Translations under genes and position numbers: made by a program
Assembly (NCBI RefSeq): GCF_025399795.1
Contig: NZ_JAODTZ010000006.1
Coordinates: 124,001 to 188,000 of the forward strand
DNA: 64,000 nt
From: Streptomyces rhizosphaerihabitans
Lineage (GTDB): Bacteria > Actinomycetota > Actinomycetes > Streptomycetales > Streptomycetaceae
Reading direction: 5' to 3'
In this document: piece after piece, positions 24,509-33,342 of the stretch
Position numbering within the stretch: position 1 is the stretch's first letter
Layout of the letters: each line of letters opens with the position of its first letter
Notes under the pieces: generated by a model
Databases searched by the model: none
What the model was told of the DNA's origin: nothing
Seen by the model: only the letters and a program-made list of their open reading frames with translations

Positions 24509-25966
24509 TCAGCCGCGCTTCTGGCGCTTCCAGGGGCCGGTGATGGCGAGCATGATGCCCGGTTCCTGGATGTTGGCGAAGAGGGTCCGACCGTCGGGCG
24601 AGAACGTGACGCCGGTGAACTCGCTGTAGGCCGGCGCCTCGGCGGTGCCGATGTTGAGCTCATTGCGGGCGATCGGGTACGTGCGGCCGCTCTCGGTGGC
24701 ACCGAAGAGGTGCTGGATTCCCTCGCCGTCCTCGGCGATGACGAGGCCGCCGTACGGGGAGACGGTGATGTTGTCGGGGCCGTCGAAGGCGCCGTCGGCG
24801 GACGGGTTCGGGTTCACGCCGATGAGGACCTTCAGCGTCAGGGTGCGGCGCTTGGGGTCGTAGAACCATACGGCTCCGTCGTGCGCCTGGCCGGGGCTTT
24901 CGGTGCGGGCGTAGGAGGAGACGATGTAGATGCCGCCGTCGCCCCACCACATGCCTTCGAGCTTGCGGGCGCGGGTGACCTGGCCGTCGGTGAACTGCTT
25001 GCGGACGGAGACGGTCCTGGCGTCGCGGTCCTGGACGTCGACCCAGTCCACGCCGTACACCGTGCCGGTCTTCGTGGCGCGGGAGAGGTCGTCGACGAAC
25101 TTGCCGCCGGAGTCGAAGCACTTGAAGGCCTGGAGCGCTCCGGCGTCGTCGGCGAGGGTGGCGAGCCGGCCGTGGCCGTGCTCGAAGCCCTGCGGAGGCG
25201 TCCAGCGGTACAGCAGGCCGTTGGGGCCCGAGGCGTCCTCGGTGAGGTAGAGGCGGCCGCGCCTGGGATCGACGACGACGGCCTCGTGCGCGTAACGGCC
25301 CAGTGCCTTGACGGGCTTGGGGTTCCTGTTGCGGCGGCGGTCCTGGGGGTCGACCTCGAAGACGTAGCCGTGGTCCTTGGTCATGCCGTTCTGGCCGGCC
25401 TTGTCCTCGGTCTCCTCGCAGGTGAGCCAGGTACCCCAAGGGGTGTTGCCACCCGCGCAGTTGGTGGAGGTGCCCGCGATGCCGACCCACTCGGCGACCT
25501 TGTCGTGGCGCACCTCGACGACCGTGCAGCCGCCGGACGCGGCCGGGTCGTAGACCAGGCCCTCGGTGAGCGGCACGGGATACGTCCAGCCGGAGCGGGG
25601 GCCCTTGAGCTCGTGGTTGTTGACGAGGAGGGTGGCGCCGCGCGGGCCGTCGAAGGTGGAGGTGCCGTCGTGGTTGGACGGCGTGAACTCACCCGAGTCC
25701 AGCTTGGTGCGGCCGCTGTGGGTGATGACGCGGTAGGAGAACCCGGCGGGCAGCGAGAGGAGGCCCTTCGGGTCGGTGACGAGCGGACCGTAGCCGACGC
25801 CGCGGTGCCGGGCCTCCGCCGAGTCCTCGGCCGCGCCGTCGGTGTCCGTCTCCGTGGCGGCGAGCGCGTTGGGGGCGGTGGCGAGGGCGCCTACGCTGCC
25901 GACCAGGACCACGCCTGCACCGGTGATCGCGGACTGCCTGGCGAAGTCCCTGCGAGTGAGTGACAT
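24509..25966 (-). CDS. phoX: PhoX-family alkaline phosphatase, Tat-exported
   Basis: A 485-residue secreted phosphatase (DUF839/PhoX, calcium- and iron-dependent). The N terminus is a twin-arginine signal, SLTRRDFARQSAITGAG plus a hydrophobic stretch. The mature part shows family motifs: LLVNNHELKGPRSGWTYP, GGNTPWGTWLTCEET, GRYAHEAVVVDP, TEDASGPNGLLYRWTPP and PDNITVSPYGGLVIAEDG. ATG 25966 has AGGAGA 7 bases upstream; the longer upstream frame lacks support. A PHO box about 80-105 bases upstream implies PhoR-PhoP control under phosphate starvation. Confidence 0.9.
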   Translation of the reverse strand: MSLTRRDFARQSAITGAGVVLVGSVGALATAPNALAATETDTDGAAEDSAEARHRGVGYGPLVTDPKGLLSLPAGFSYRVITHSGRTKLDSGEFTPSNHDGTSTFDGPRGATLLVNNHELKGPRSGWTYPVPLTEGLVYDPAASGGCTVVEVRHDKVAEWVGIAGTSTNCAGGNTPWGTWLTCEETEDKAGQNGMTKDHGYVFEVDPQDRRRNRNPKPVKALGRYAHEAVVVDPRRGRLYLTEDASGPNGLLYRWTPPQGFEHGHGRLATLADDAGALQAFKCFDSGGKFVDDLSRATKTGTVYGVDWVDVQDRDARTVSVRKQFTDGQVTRARKLEGMWWGDGGIYIVSSYARTESPGQAHDGAVWFYDPKRRTLTLKVLIGVNPNPSADGAFDGPDNITVSPYGGLVIAEDGEGIQHLFGATESGRTYPIARNELNIGTAEAPAYSEFTGVTFSPDGRTLFANIQEPGIMLAITGPWKRQKRG

Positions 25967-26047
25967 GTGATGTCTCCTGTGACGGTGGACTCGGACTGTC
26001 GTACGGGGCGGGGGGGCGACCTCGGTTCGCGGCCACACCGTCCCGCC

Positions 26048-26069
26048 CCCGCTTGAACGCGAGTTGAAC
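26048..26069 (-). promoter_or_regulatory. PHO box (PhoP-binding direct repeats) for phoX
   Basis: On the minus strand, two tandem 11-nt units, GTTCAACTCGC and GTTCAAGCGGG, match the Streptomyces PHO box layout (11-nt direct repeats beginning GTTCA). They lie 82-103 bases before the phoX start. The seven-base cores differ only after GTTCAA. Confidence 0.7.
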
Positions 26070-26191
26070 GCGCGCCGACTTCGGAGGTCCCGCTTGCGTG
26101 AATCCACCCGACCGGCGCAGCGGAACGCGCGGCTCCGCGGAACAGTCCGCCCGCTCCCCGTGTCCGAGCCACCTCACCGGCCCGCGCCCGC

Positions 26192-27616
26192 TCACCCGCC
26201 CTGCTGCGACCGGGCCTTGAACGCCGCCTTACGGGCTTCCTTGGCTACCTTCTTGTCGGGGTGCAGACGGCCCATGGCCTCCAGGACGTCCGGGGCGGCG
26301 GGGTGCTCGACCCTCCAGGCCGTGTCGAAGAAGCCGCTGTGCTGCTGGGCCAGGCCCTCGACCAGGGCCTGGAGTTCGTCGGAGTTCCCCTCGGCGGCGA
26401 GCTGCGCCGCCACCGTGTCGATGGTGAGCCAGAAGACCATCGCCTCGGAGGGCGGGGGCACGTCGGGCGCGCCGTGCTCGGAGAGCCAGACCCGGGCGAG
26501 ACCGCCCAGCTCGGCGTCGTCGAGCACCTCGCGCAGCGCGGGCTCGGCCTCCGTGCCGACCAGCGCGAGAGCCTGCTGGCAGTGCAGGCGGCGCAGCGGG
26601 GCGCCCGTGTCGGCGCCGCGCGCCGCGGAGAGCAACTCCTGTGCGGCGGGCAGCGGTTCACGCCGGGCGAGCCACTGTTCGATCTCGGCCTGCGCGGCCG
26701 TCGGAGGGAATCCGGCCGTACCGTCCAGCAGCGTGTCCGCGCCCTTGTCCGTGAGCTCACCCACCGCGGGGGCCGAGAAGCCCGCCTCGATCAGCCGGGC
26801 GCGCAGTCCGTACAGGCCGAGCGGTGTCAGGCGTACCACCCCGTAACGCGACACGTCCATGTCGTCGGCGGTGGCCGGCTCCTCGGCGGCGTCCGCCATC
26901 AGGGTCTCGTCGACCGGCTGGAAGTCGACGAGACCGATGGGCTCCAGCAGCCGGAACTGGTCGTCGAGCCGCATCATGGCGTTCGAGACCTGTTCCAGGA
27001 CGTCGTTGGTGGGCTCCCCCATGTCGTCGGGCAGGATCATCGAGGCGGCGAGCACGGGCAGCGGCACCGGCACCCCGCCGAGCGCGTCCTCCCCGACGGT
27101 CAGCAGGTACAGGTTGCCGAGCACCCCGTCGAGGAACTCGGACTCCGCCTCCGGGTCCCAGTCCAGGGAGGAGAGGTCGATCCCGCCTTCCTCGTCCATG
27201 GCGCCGACGAGATCGCCGAGGTCGGGCACGCTCGCGTCGGCGAGCACGGTGTCGAGGGCGCCGAGCCAGACGCCGAGGACGTCCTGCGGGGCGCCGGAGG
27301 TGAGCAGGGCGAAGTCCTCGCCCGCGGTGACGGTGCCCTCGTCCTCGTCCACGGTCTCGACGAGCCCGGTGTCGACGGCCACCCGCCAGGCCTCGCCGGC
27401 GAGGGCTGCCGCTTCGTCGCCGGACAGGCCGAGGACGCCGGCCGCCTCGGGAAGCTGTTCCTCGACGAGTTCGCCCCCCGCGCCCACTCGGGTGCCGGGG
27501 CCTGCCCAGCGGGCCAGCCGCGCGGCGCGGGAGAGCAGCGGCGCGGCGAGCGCGTCCCGCGCCAGCTGCGCCTCGGAGTGCAGCCGCACGGGCGGCAGGG
27601 AAGAGCTGTCTGACAT
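26192..27616 (-). CDS. Conserved Streptomyces protein of unknown function
   Basis: A 474-residue acidic cytosolic protein, not recognised. GGAGGAG precedes ATG 27616, which is preferred over in-frame starts further up. The composition is rich in Leu, Ala, Asp and Glu and mostly helical. Possible winged-helix parts occur near the middle (MDVSRYGVVRLTPLGLYGLRARLIEAGF), where TPLG resembles transcription-factor wings. HEAT-like repeats occur near residues 370-430 (EAEPALREVLDDAELGGLARVWLSEHG). It is convergent with nothing and lies between phoX and a secreted nuclease. No function can be stated. Confidence 0.85.
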   Translation of the reverse strand: MSDSSSLPPVRLHSEAQLARDALAAPLLSRAARLARWAGPGTRVGAGGELVEEQLPEAAGVLGLSGDEAAALAGEAWRVAVDTGLVETVDEDEGTVTAGEDFALLTSGAPQDVLGVWLGALDTVLADASVPDLGDLVGAMDEEGGIDLSSLDWDPEAESEFLDGVLGNLYLLTVGEDALGGVPVPLPVLAASMILPDDMGEPTNDVLEQVSNAMMRLDDQFRLLEPIGLVDFQPVDETLMADAAEEPATADDMDVSRYGVVRLTPLGLYGLRARLIEAGFSAPAVGELTDKGADTLLDGTAGFPPTAAQAEIEQWLARREPLPAAQELLSAARGADTGAPLRRLHCQQALALVGTEAEPALREVLDDAELGGLARVWLSEHGAPDVPPPSEAMVFWLTIDTVAAQLAAEGNSDELQALVEGLAQQHSGFFDTAWRVEHPAAPDVLEAMGRLHPDKKVAKEARKAAFKARSQQGG

Positions 27617-27892
27617 CGGCTGAGTTCTCCTCCGAACAACCACGACGAGCAGGGCAAGCGGTTCAGGCGGGGCTTTCGCCCGGAGCCGCGCCGGACGGTG
27701 GCGGGCACCGTCGGCCGCGGCGGGCACCGGACCCGCCGGGCGCCGACGGACTCGGGAGTCCGAAGGCGGCCCGGGAGATCCGTGCCAACTGCTCAGCCTA
27801 GACGGATTTCCACCCATGCCGCCCGGTTCATGTCTCCGACAGGTCTCGTACACCGCCGAAACCTTGACAACTCCCCTCGCTACACACGAGAT

Positions 27893-27946
27893 TGACGCGC
27901 GTAGAAGTTCAACGGCCTTGTGGCCCACCCTCTTCTACGCGCGTCA
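27893..27946. repeat. 15-bp perfect inverted repeat in the nuclease leader
   Basis: TGACGCGCGTAGAAG (27893-27907) and its exact complement (27932-27946) flank a 24-base spacer, 80 bases before the nuclease start codon and about 280 bases before the divergent gene's start. It could fold as a leader hairpin or serve as a two-site operator. A TTGACA-like hexamer lies just upstream at 27863. Confidence 0.65.
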
Positions 27947-28025
27947 CCGGCCCGCACGCAGGTCGCGCTCCCCCCACCAGTCCACCCTCGTCCCGGCGCT
28001 CACGAACGTCCCCGGAGGGATTCCC

Positions 28026-29852
28026 TTGCCGAGCAAGAGAACCGCGCGCATCGGCGCGCTGACCGTCGCCGCGGTCTGTTCCACCGTCTCCGCCGTGGTG
28101 CTCACCACCCCGGCCCAGGCGGACACCGTCCACATCCACGACATCCAGGGCACCACCCGGACTTCCCCTCTCGCGGGCACGAAGGTCACGGACGTGGCCG
28201 GCATCGTCACCGGTGTCCGGACCTACGGTTCGTCCAAGGGCTTCTGGCTCCAGGACCCCACCCCGGATGCCGACCCCGCCACCAGTGAGGGCGTCTTCGT
28301 CTTCACCAGTTCCGCCCCCAAGGCCGCCGTCGGCGACTCGGTCACCGTGACGGGCACGGTCTCGGAGTACGTCCCGGGCGGCGCCTCCAGCGGCAACCAG
28401 TCGGTCACGGAGATCACCAAGCCGACGGTCACCGTCGTCTCCAGCGGCAACGCCGTCCCGGCCGCGACGGTCGTCGACGCGAAGTCCGTGCCGGCCGTCT
28501 ACGCCCCCGCGGGCGACACCGCCGCGAGCGGTTCCGTCAACGCCCTCACCCTGGAGCCGGCGAAGTACGCCCTGGACTACTACGAGTCCCTCGAGGGCAT
28601 GAACGTCCAGGTCGCCGACACCCGTGTGGTCACCGCCACCGACCCGTACACCGAGCTGTGGGTCACGGTTAAGCCGCACGAGCACGCCACCCACCGGGGC
28701 GGCACCTTGTACGGCTCGTACACCTCGCAGAACACGGGCCGGATACAGATCCAGTCGCTCGGCGCGACCGCCGACTTCCCGACCGCGAACGTCGGCGACA
28801 AGCTCACCGGCACCACCGCGGGTCCGCTCGACTACAACCAGTTCGGCGGCTACACACTCGTCGCCAACCAGCTGGGTACCCTGCAGAAGGGCGGCCTGGA
28901 GCGCGAGACGACGCGCAAGCAGTCGCGCGGCGAGCTGGCGGTGGCGACGTACAACGTCGAGAACCTGGACCCGGGCGACGCCACGTTCGACGCCCACGCG
29001 TCCGCGATCGTGAACAACCTGAACTCGCCCGACATCGTGTCCCTGGAGGAGATCCAGGACAACAACGGCGCGACGGACGACGGCACGGTCGCCGCCGACC
29101 GGACGGTGAACAAGCTGATCGACGCGATCGTCGCGGCGGGCGGCCCGAAGTACGACTGGCGCTCCATCGACCCCGTCAACGACCAGGACGGCGGCGAGCC
29201 CGGCGGCAACATCCGCCAGGTCTTCCTCTTCAACCCCGAGCGGGTCTCGTTCACCGACCGCGCGGGCGGCGACTCGACGACCGCCGTCGGTGTCACGAAG
29301 GTGCACGGCAAGACGCAGCTCACCGCGTCCCCCGGCCGCGTCGACCCGGCCAACACGGCCTGGAACAGCAGCCGCAAGCCGCTCGCGGGCGAGTTCGTCT
29401 TCCGCGGCCACACGGTCTTCGTGATCGCCAACCACCTCAACTCCAAGGGTGGCGACCAGGGGCTGACCGCGCAGTACCAGCCCCCGGCGCGCAGCTCGGA
29501 GGTCCAGCGGCACGCCCAGGCGACCGCGGTGAACGGCTTCGTCGACGAGATCCTGAAGACGCAGAAGAACGCCGACGTCATCGCGCTCGGCGACATCAAC
29601 GACTTCGAGTTCTCCGACACGGCCAAGATCCTGGAGGGCGACGGCGAGCTCTGGTCGGCGATCAAGTCGCTGCCGAAGAGCGAGCGTTACACGTACGACT
29701 ACCAGGGCAACGCCCAGGTCCTCGACCAGATCCTGGTCAGCCCTTCGATCCGCCGGGGCTGCGACCTGCAGTACGACAGCGTGCACATCAACTCGGAGTT
29801 CTCCGACCAGATCAGCGACCACGACCCGCAGGTGCTGCGGTTCCGTCCGTAG
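28026..29852 (+). CDS. Secreted endonuclease/exonuclease/phosphatase-family nuclease (ExeM/NucH-like)
   Basis: A 608-residue extracellular nuclease. TTG 28026 is chosen because GGAGGGA precedes it and a clean signal peptide follows (TARIGALTVAAVCSTVSAVVLTTPAQA, cleaved before DTV). Residues about 30-300 contain OB-fold modules of the YhcR type (LAGTKVTDVAGIVTGVRTYG; FWLQDPTPD). The EEP catalytic domain starts at LAVATYNVENL and has SLEEIQDN, NHLNSKGG, LGDINDFEF and the terminal SDHDPQV, i.e. all expected metal and catalytic residues. It probably degrades DNA outside the cell for phosphate and carbon. A stable terminator follows. Confidence 0.88.
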   Translation: MPSKRTARIGALTVAAVCSTVSAVVLTTPAQADTVHIHDIQGTTRTSPLAGTKVTDVAGIVTGVRTYGSSKGFWLQDPTPDADPATSEGVFVFTSSAPKAAVGDSVTVTGTVSEYVPGGASSGNQSVTEITKPTVTVVSSGNAVPAATVVDAKSVPAVYAPAGDTAASGSVNALTLEPAKYALDYYESLEGMNVQVADTRVVTATDPYTELWVTVKPHEHATHRGGTLYGSYTSQNTGRIQIQSLGATADFPTANVGDKLTGTTAGPLDYNQFGGYTLVANQLGTLQKGGLERETTRKQSRGELAVATYNVENLDPGDATFDAHASAIVNNLNSPDIVSLEEIQDNNGATDDGTVAADRTVNKLIDAIVAAGGPKYDWRSIDPVNDQDGGEPGGNIRQVFLFNPERVSFTDRAGGDSTTAVGVTKVHGKTQLTASPGRVDPANTAWNSSRKPLAGEFVFRGHTVFVIANHLNSKGGDQGLTAQYQPPARSSEVQRHAQATAVNGFVDEILKTQKNADVIALGDINDFEFSDTAKILEGDGELWSAIKSLPKSERYTYDYQGNAQVLDQILVSPSIRRGCDLQYDSVHINSEFSDQISDHDPQVLRFRP

Positions 29853-29881
29853 CAGCTGATCGCTGGTCGCTCAGGTACACG

Positions 29882-29916
29882 AGAGCCCGGCCCTTTCGTC
29901 CGGGGGGCCGGGCTCT
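29882..29916. terminator. Bidirectional terminator between nuclease and SRPBCC genes
   Basis: AGAGCCCGGCC / GGCCGGGCTCT, an 11-bp perfect stem with a 13-base loop, followed by TT on the plus strand. Located between convergent genes ending at 29852 and 30006. Confidence 0.75.
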
Positions 29917-30005
29917 TCGCCTGCGCGGCGGCCCCCCACCGGGCCGGGCTCTCTGCGCTCGCGGAGACTCCCGTGGCACCGGGCTCGTGTGGCCCCGCGC
30001 GCCGG

Positions 30006-30737
30006 TCAGCCGGTGAAGACCCCGTCGAGCCAGCCCTTCCAGGCCCTCTCGTTGACCTTGGCATCGGCGTCGGGCGCGAAGTCGTGGACGCTGATGCCCA
30101 CCGGCGCGCCCCAGCGGCCGCGCCCGAAGACGCGGATGAGCGCGTTGTCGGTGCGCAGCCCGATGAAGTACGGGTTGCGGTAGTCGACCACGGCGTCGAA
30201 GGCCTCGCCACCGGGCCCCTCGGCCCGGATCCGCCCGCCCTCGGCGGTGCCGTCCGCAAGGCCGAGCGCCCGTCCGACGGCGGCGAGGGCGTCGGCGGCG
30301 GTGGACGCGTCGGGTCCCTGGAAGGTCGTGAAGGCGACCGGGCGGCCCGCGAAGTGGGTCACGTACTCACGCAGGGTGTGCAGATAGAAGTCGGTGTGCT
30401 TGTCGGCGCCGTCGTACTGGTTGTCCCAGTCGTCGGTGAAGATGCCGCTGTGCACGTACTGCACCCAGGAGCGACGGCCGTCGTCGCGGGCCTCGATGGT
30501 GTGGTCGATCTGGTTGAGGCTCTGCGTCGGGAACGGCACGTCCTCGCTGCGCACTGTCAGCCGGTGCGGCGGGTCCCAGGCGGTGATGGTGCTGCCGAAG
30601 GGGCCGGCGCCGCCCTCGCGGGGCTCGTACTCCATGGGCCACAGCCAGCCGCCGCTGCCGCTGGTGATCGCGTCCCACATCCGGCCGGGCGGCACGTCGA
30701 CCTCGTACTCGCGGACGATCTCGAATTCCTCGGACAT
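30006..30737 (-). CDS. SRPBCC (AHSA1/Bet v1-like) protein
   Basis: A 243-residue START/SRPBCC-fold protein. N-terminal EIVREYEVDVPPGRMWDAITSGSGGWLWPM is the typical AHSA1 opening, followed by beta strands of the helix-grip fold (RLTVRSEDVPF; SWVQYVHSGIF). ATG 30737 has AGGAG at the right spacing. Immediately downstream of an ArsR-type regulator gene (19-base gap), an arrangement typical of ArsR-SRPBCC stress pairs. It binds an unknown hydrophobic ligand. Confident as to fold, not function. Confidence 0.85.
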   Translation of the reverse strand: MSEEFEIVREYEVDVPPGRMWDAITSGSGGWLWPMEYEPREGGAGPFGSTITAWDPPHRLTVRSEDVPFPTQSLNQIDHTIEARDDGRRSWVQYVHSGIFTDDWDNQYDGADKHTDFYLHTLREYVTHFAGRPVAFTTFQGPDASTAADALAAVGRALGLADGTAEGGRIRAEGPGGEAFDAVVDYRNPYFIGLRTDNALIRVFGRGRWGAPVGISVHDFAPDADAKVNERAWKGWLDGVFTG

Positions 30738-30756
30738 GATGAAAACTCCTTGATGA

Positions 30757-31524
30757 TCAGTGGGCGGCTTCGCGGCCCGCGCGGGGTTCCACGGCTTCGG
30801 TTTCCGCCGCAGCACCGGCTTCGGCACCGGCTTCCGCTGCGACTTCCGCGTCGGCTTCCGCTGCGGATTCGGTCTGTGCCACGGCGTGGGTTCCGGCTGC
30901 GGCTCCGGTTTCCGCCACGGCTTCGGTTCCGGCCGCGGCCTCGGGCCTGACCGTGGGATGGACGGCGACGACGATCCGGTGCGGGCGCCCGTCCTCCGCG
31001 TCCCCGTCGTGGTACTTGCGGATGAGCGCACCGACCCCGGCCGTCAGCTCCTCGATGAACGCGGCCCGGTCGGCGGCCGACGCGAAGGTCACCTCGCCGT
31101 CGAGCGCGTACGTCGCCAGTCGCTTACGGGCCTTGGCGGCGCCGGTGACGAGCGAGCCGACGTCCCGGACGAGCCGGGCGCCGAGCGCGAGCAGCCAGCG
31201 GGCGGACAACTGGTCCCGGAAGCGGTCCGGATCGGGCTGTACGGCGGCCAGCGCGAGCGGCGAGATGACGTACGACGCCGCGGTCGCGCGCATCAGCCGT
31301 TCGGTGACATTGCCCTTGCGGCGCTCGCCCGCCAGCTCGACGAGGCCGTGCCGCTCCAGCGTCTTGAGGTGGTAGTTCACCTTCTGCCGGGGCAGGCCGA
31401 CCTTGCCGGCCAGCATGGCGGCCGACGCGGGTCCGGCGGCCAGCTCGGCCAGCAGCCGGGCCCTTACGGGGTCCAGCGACACGACGGCGGCCTCGGCGTC
31501 CTCGATCACGGTCACGTCCAACAT
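30757..31524 (-). CDS. ArsR-type winged-helix regulator with Ala/Glu repeat tail
   Basis: A 255-residue regulator. The N-terminal winged helix is clear: VRARLLAELAAGPASAAMLAGKVGLPRQKVNYHLKTLERHGLVELAGER. The middle part (to about residue 190) is a helical dimerisation/ligand domain. The last ~60 residues are a low-complexity tail of repeating Ala-Glu-Ala/Thr-Glu-Ala units, encoded by diverging GGCTTCSG repeats (30790-30950). Such a tail is not part of the family and may vary between strains. It forms an operon with the downstream SRPBCC gene and probably controls it. Confidence 0.85.
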   Translation of the reverse strand: MLDVTVIEDAEAAVVSLDPVRARLLAELAAGPASAAMLAGKVGLPRQKVNYHLKTLERHGLVELAGERRKGNVTERLMRATAASYVISPLALAAVQPDPDRFRDQLSARWLLALGARLVRDVGSLVTGAAKARKRLATYALDGEVTFASAADRAAFIEELTAGVGALIRKYHDGDAEDGRPHRIVVAVHPTVRPEAAAGTEAVAETGAAAGTHAVAQTESAAEADAEVAAEAGAEAGAAAETEAVEPRAGREAAH

Positions 31525-31763
31525 GTCTCCACCGTCCCACCGAAAACTTTTTTTGTCCAGACGGTTCTAGTCGTCGGTGAGTCGCACTGACTTGCGGGAC
31601 CGACTCGCGGGACGGGGTGCCCGGACGCCGCGGGTGCCGGGACGCCCGGGGTTCCAGGGAGGCCGGTGCTCCAGCGAGGCCGGGTGTTCCGTGCGACCGG
31701 GGTTCCGTGCGACCGGGATGCCCGGGCGGGCTTCAGCGGCGCGATCCGGGCAACACGGCGGTC

Positions 31764-32912
31764 ATGGACGAGAAGCGACCGGAATCGAAGCAGCGAGCTC
31801 TTCCGGACACGGGCGCGGGCAGGGGCGCCGGCACGGGGACGGGCACCGGCACCGACACGGACACCGGCACGGACACGGGCACGGCGGGGCCCGCCGGGAA
31901 GGGCGGTCCTGTCGAACTGCCCGTGCGAGCATGGGCGGCTGTGGTGTGGCGCACGGCGAAGGAGTTCCGGGACGACGAACTCGCCGACCGGGCAGCAGCG
32001 TTGACCTACTACGGCGTGCTGTCGCTGTTCCCCGCACTGCTGGTGGTGGTGTCCCTGCTGGGTGTCATGGGGCAACGCGTGACGGACAGACTCCTCGACA
32101 ACGTAGGCCGTCTGGCGCCGGGCCCGGCACGCGAGATCCTGCGTGACGCGGTGGCGCAACTGGGCGACAGCGGCGGTACGGGCGGGGTGCTGGCGATCGT
32201 CGGACTGCTCACGGCGCTGTGGTCCGCGTCCGGGTACGTCGGCGCGTTCATCCGGGCGTCCAACGCCGTGTACGACCTGCCGGAGGGCCGTCCGGTCTGG
32301 AAGGTCACACCGTTGAGGCTGGTGCTCACGGTCGCACTGATGCTGCTTCTCACCGGGAGCGCGATCATCGTGGTGCTCACCGGGCCGCTGGCCGAACGGG
32401 CGGGCACCGCGATCGGGCTCGGCGACGCGGCGATCACGGCGTGGTCGATCGCCAAGTGGCCCGTCCTGCTGGTGTTCGTGGAGCTGATGATCGCGCTGCT
32501 GTACTGGGCGGCTCCCAACGTCTCCGGCCGCGGCTTCCGTTGGTTCAGTCCGGGCAGCGTCGTCGCCACCCTGATCTGGCTGACCGCGTCCGCGGGATTC
32601 GCCGTCTACGCCGCCGGCTACGGCTCGTACAACAAGACGTACGGCACGCTCGCGGGCGCCATCATCTTCCTCGTGTGGCTCTGGCTCACGAACCTGGCCA
32701 TCCTCCTGGGCCTGGAGTTCGACGCGGAGCTCGCCCGCCAGCGTGCCATCACCCACGGCCGGCTCCCGACCGAGGAGCCCTACGTCGAACCCCGTGACAC
32801 CCGCAAGTGGCCCCCACGGCTGCGGGCGCTGCGCGCGGCCCGGGAGAAGGTGGACACCGGGATCGTGCCGATGCGCAAGAGTGCTGAGCGAGACACCGCC
32901 GAGCGGGTGTGA
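31764..32912 (+). CDS. YihY/BrkB-family inner-membrane protein
   Basis: A 382-residue membrane protein. A Gly-Thr/Asp-Thr repeat N terminus (low complexity, about residues 20-45) precedes the YihY core: FRDDELADRAAALTYYGVLSLFPALL, LTALWSASGYVGAFIRASNAVYD, and a final helix pair with YGSYNKTYGTLAGAIIFLVWLWLTNLAILLGLEFDAEL. About six helices. ATG 31764 is the first start near the conserved core; no good ribosome site is visible. The family is often called ribonuclease BN by old misannotation. Its true role is unknown. Confidence 0.85.
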   Translation: MDEKRPESKQRALPDTGAGRGAGTGTGTGTDTDTGTDTGTAGPAGKGGPVELPVRAWAAVVWRTAKEFRDDELADRAAALTYYGVLSLFPALLVVVSLLGVMGQRVTDRLLDNVGRLAPGPAREILRDAVAQLGDSGGTGGVLAIVGLLTALWSASGYVGAFIRASNAVYDLPEGRPVWKVTPLRLVLTVALMLLLTGSAIIVVLTGPLAERAGTAIGLGDAAITAWSIAKWPVLLVFVELMIALLYWAAPNVSGRGFRWFSPGSVVATLIWLTASAGFAVYAAGYGSYNKTYGTLAGAIIFLVWLWLTNLAILLGLEFDAELARQRAITHGRLPTEEPYVEPRDTRKWPPRLRALRAAREKVDTGIVPMRKSAERDTAERV

Positions 32913-32924
32913 CGTCAGGGCTGG

Positions 32925-33045
32925 AGTGTCAGGACCGGGACGTCAGGGCGACGTGGCACAGGGCTGGGGCGTAGGAGCCGGGGCGTCGGAACTGAGGCGT
33001 CGGGGCTGAGGCGTCGGGGCGAAGTGCCAGGACTTGGCGTCAGGC
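32925..33045. repeat. Degenerate GGCGTC tandem repeats
   Basis: After the YihY gene, units such as CTGAGGCGTCGGGG and GGACGTCAGG recur with a period of about 15-18 bases (clearest at 32980-33020). They carry no ORF of their own and look like slippage-derived spacer. Confidence 0.5.
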
Positions 33046-33064
33046 CGGCGGGAGGGCGGCCCAC

Positions 33065-33103
33065 GATGCGGCGGCGGGCCGGTGTCCGGTCCGCCGCCGC
33101 ATC
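33065..33103. terminator. Terminator hairpin between convergent genes
   Basis: GATGCGGCGGCGG / CCGCCGCCGCATC, a 13-bp perfect stem with a 13-base loop, between the YihY gene (+) and the Cys-rich gene (-). The 33104-33342 interval holds no gene I can support. Confidence 0.7.
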
Positions 33104-33342
33104 ATTCCCCTCCAGCTCCGCTGACGGGCCTCAACGGTGCCGTCGATGACCGCTGTACCGCCGTCGGAGCAGGCGAGCGGCGAGCAGCGCAGCGGCCCCG
33201 GGTACGGAGTCCGGTCCGGACAACCGTGAGAACCGTGGCCTCCCGGACCGCCGCGAGAGTCGCGACAGCCGAGGCACACGGGAGCCGCAGCACACCGTGC
33301 CCTTCTCGCTCACGGAGGCTCTGGTACCCGGACCGGCCGCCG

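Noticed and set aside
27909..29822. A 637-codon minus-strand ORF
   Set aside because: Antisense to the secreted EEP nuclease, which has a signal peptide and complete catalytic motifs. The antisense frame has Arg/Val/Gly-rich nonsense composition.
32925..33045. Possible CRISPR or iteron array after the YihY gene
   Set aside because: Units are degenerate and of variable period, with no spacers and no replication gene nearby.
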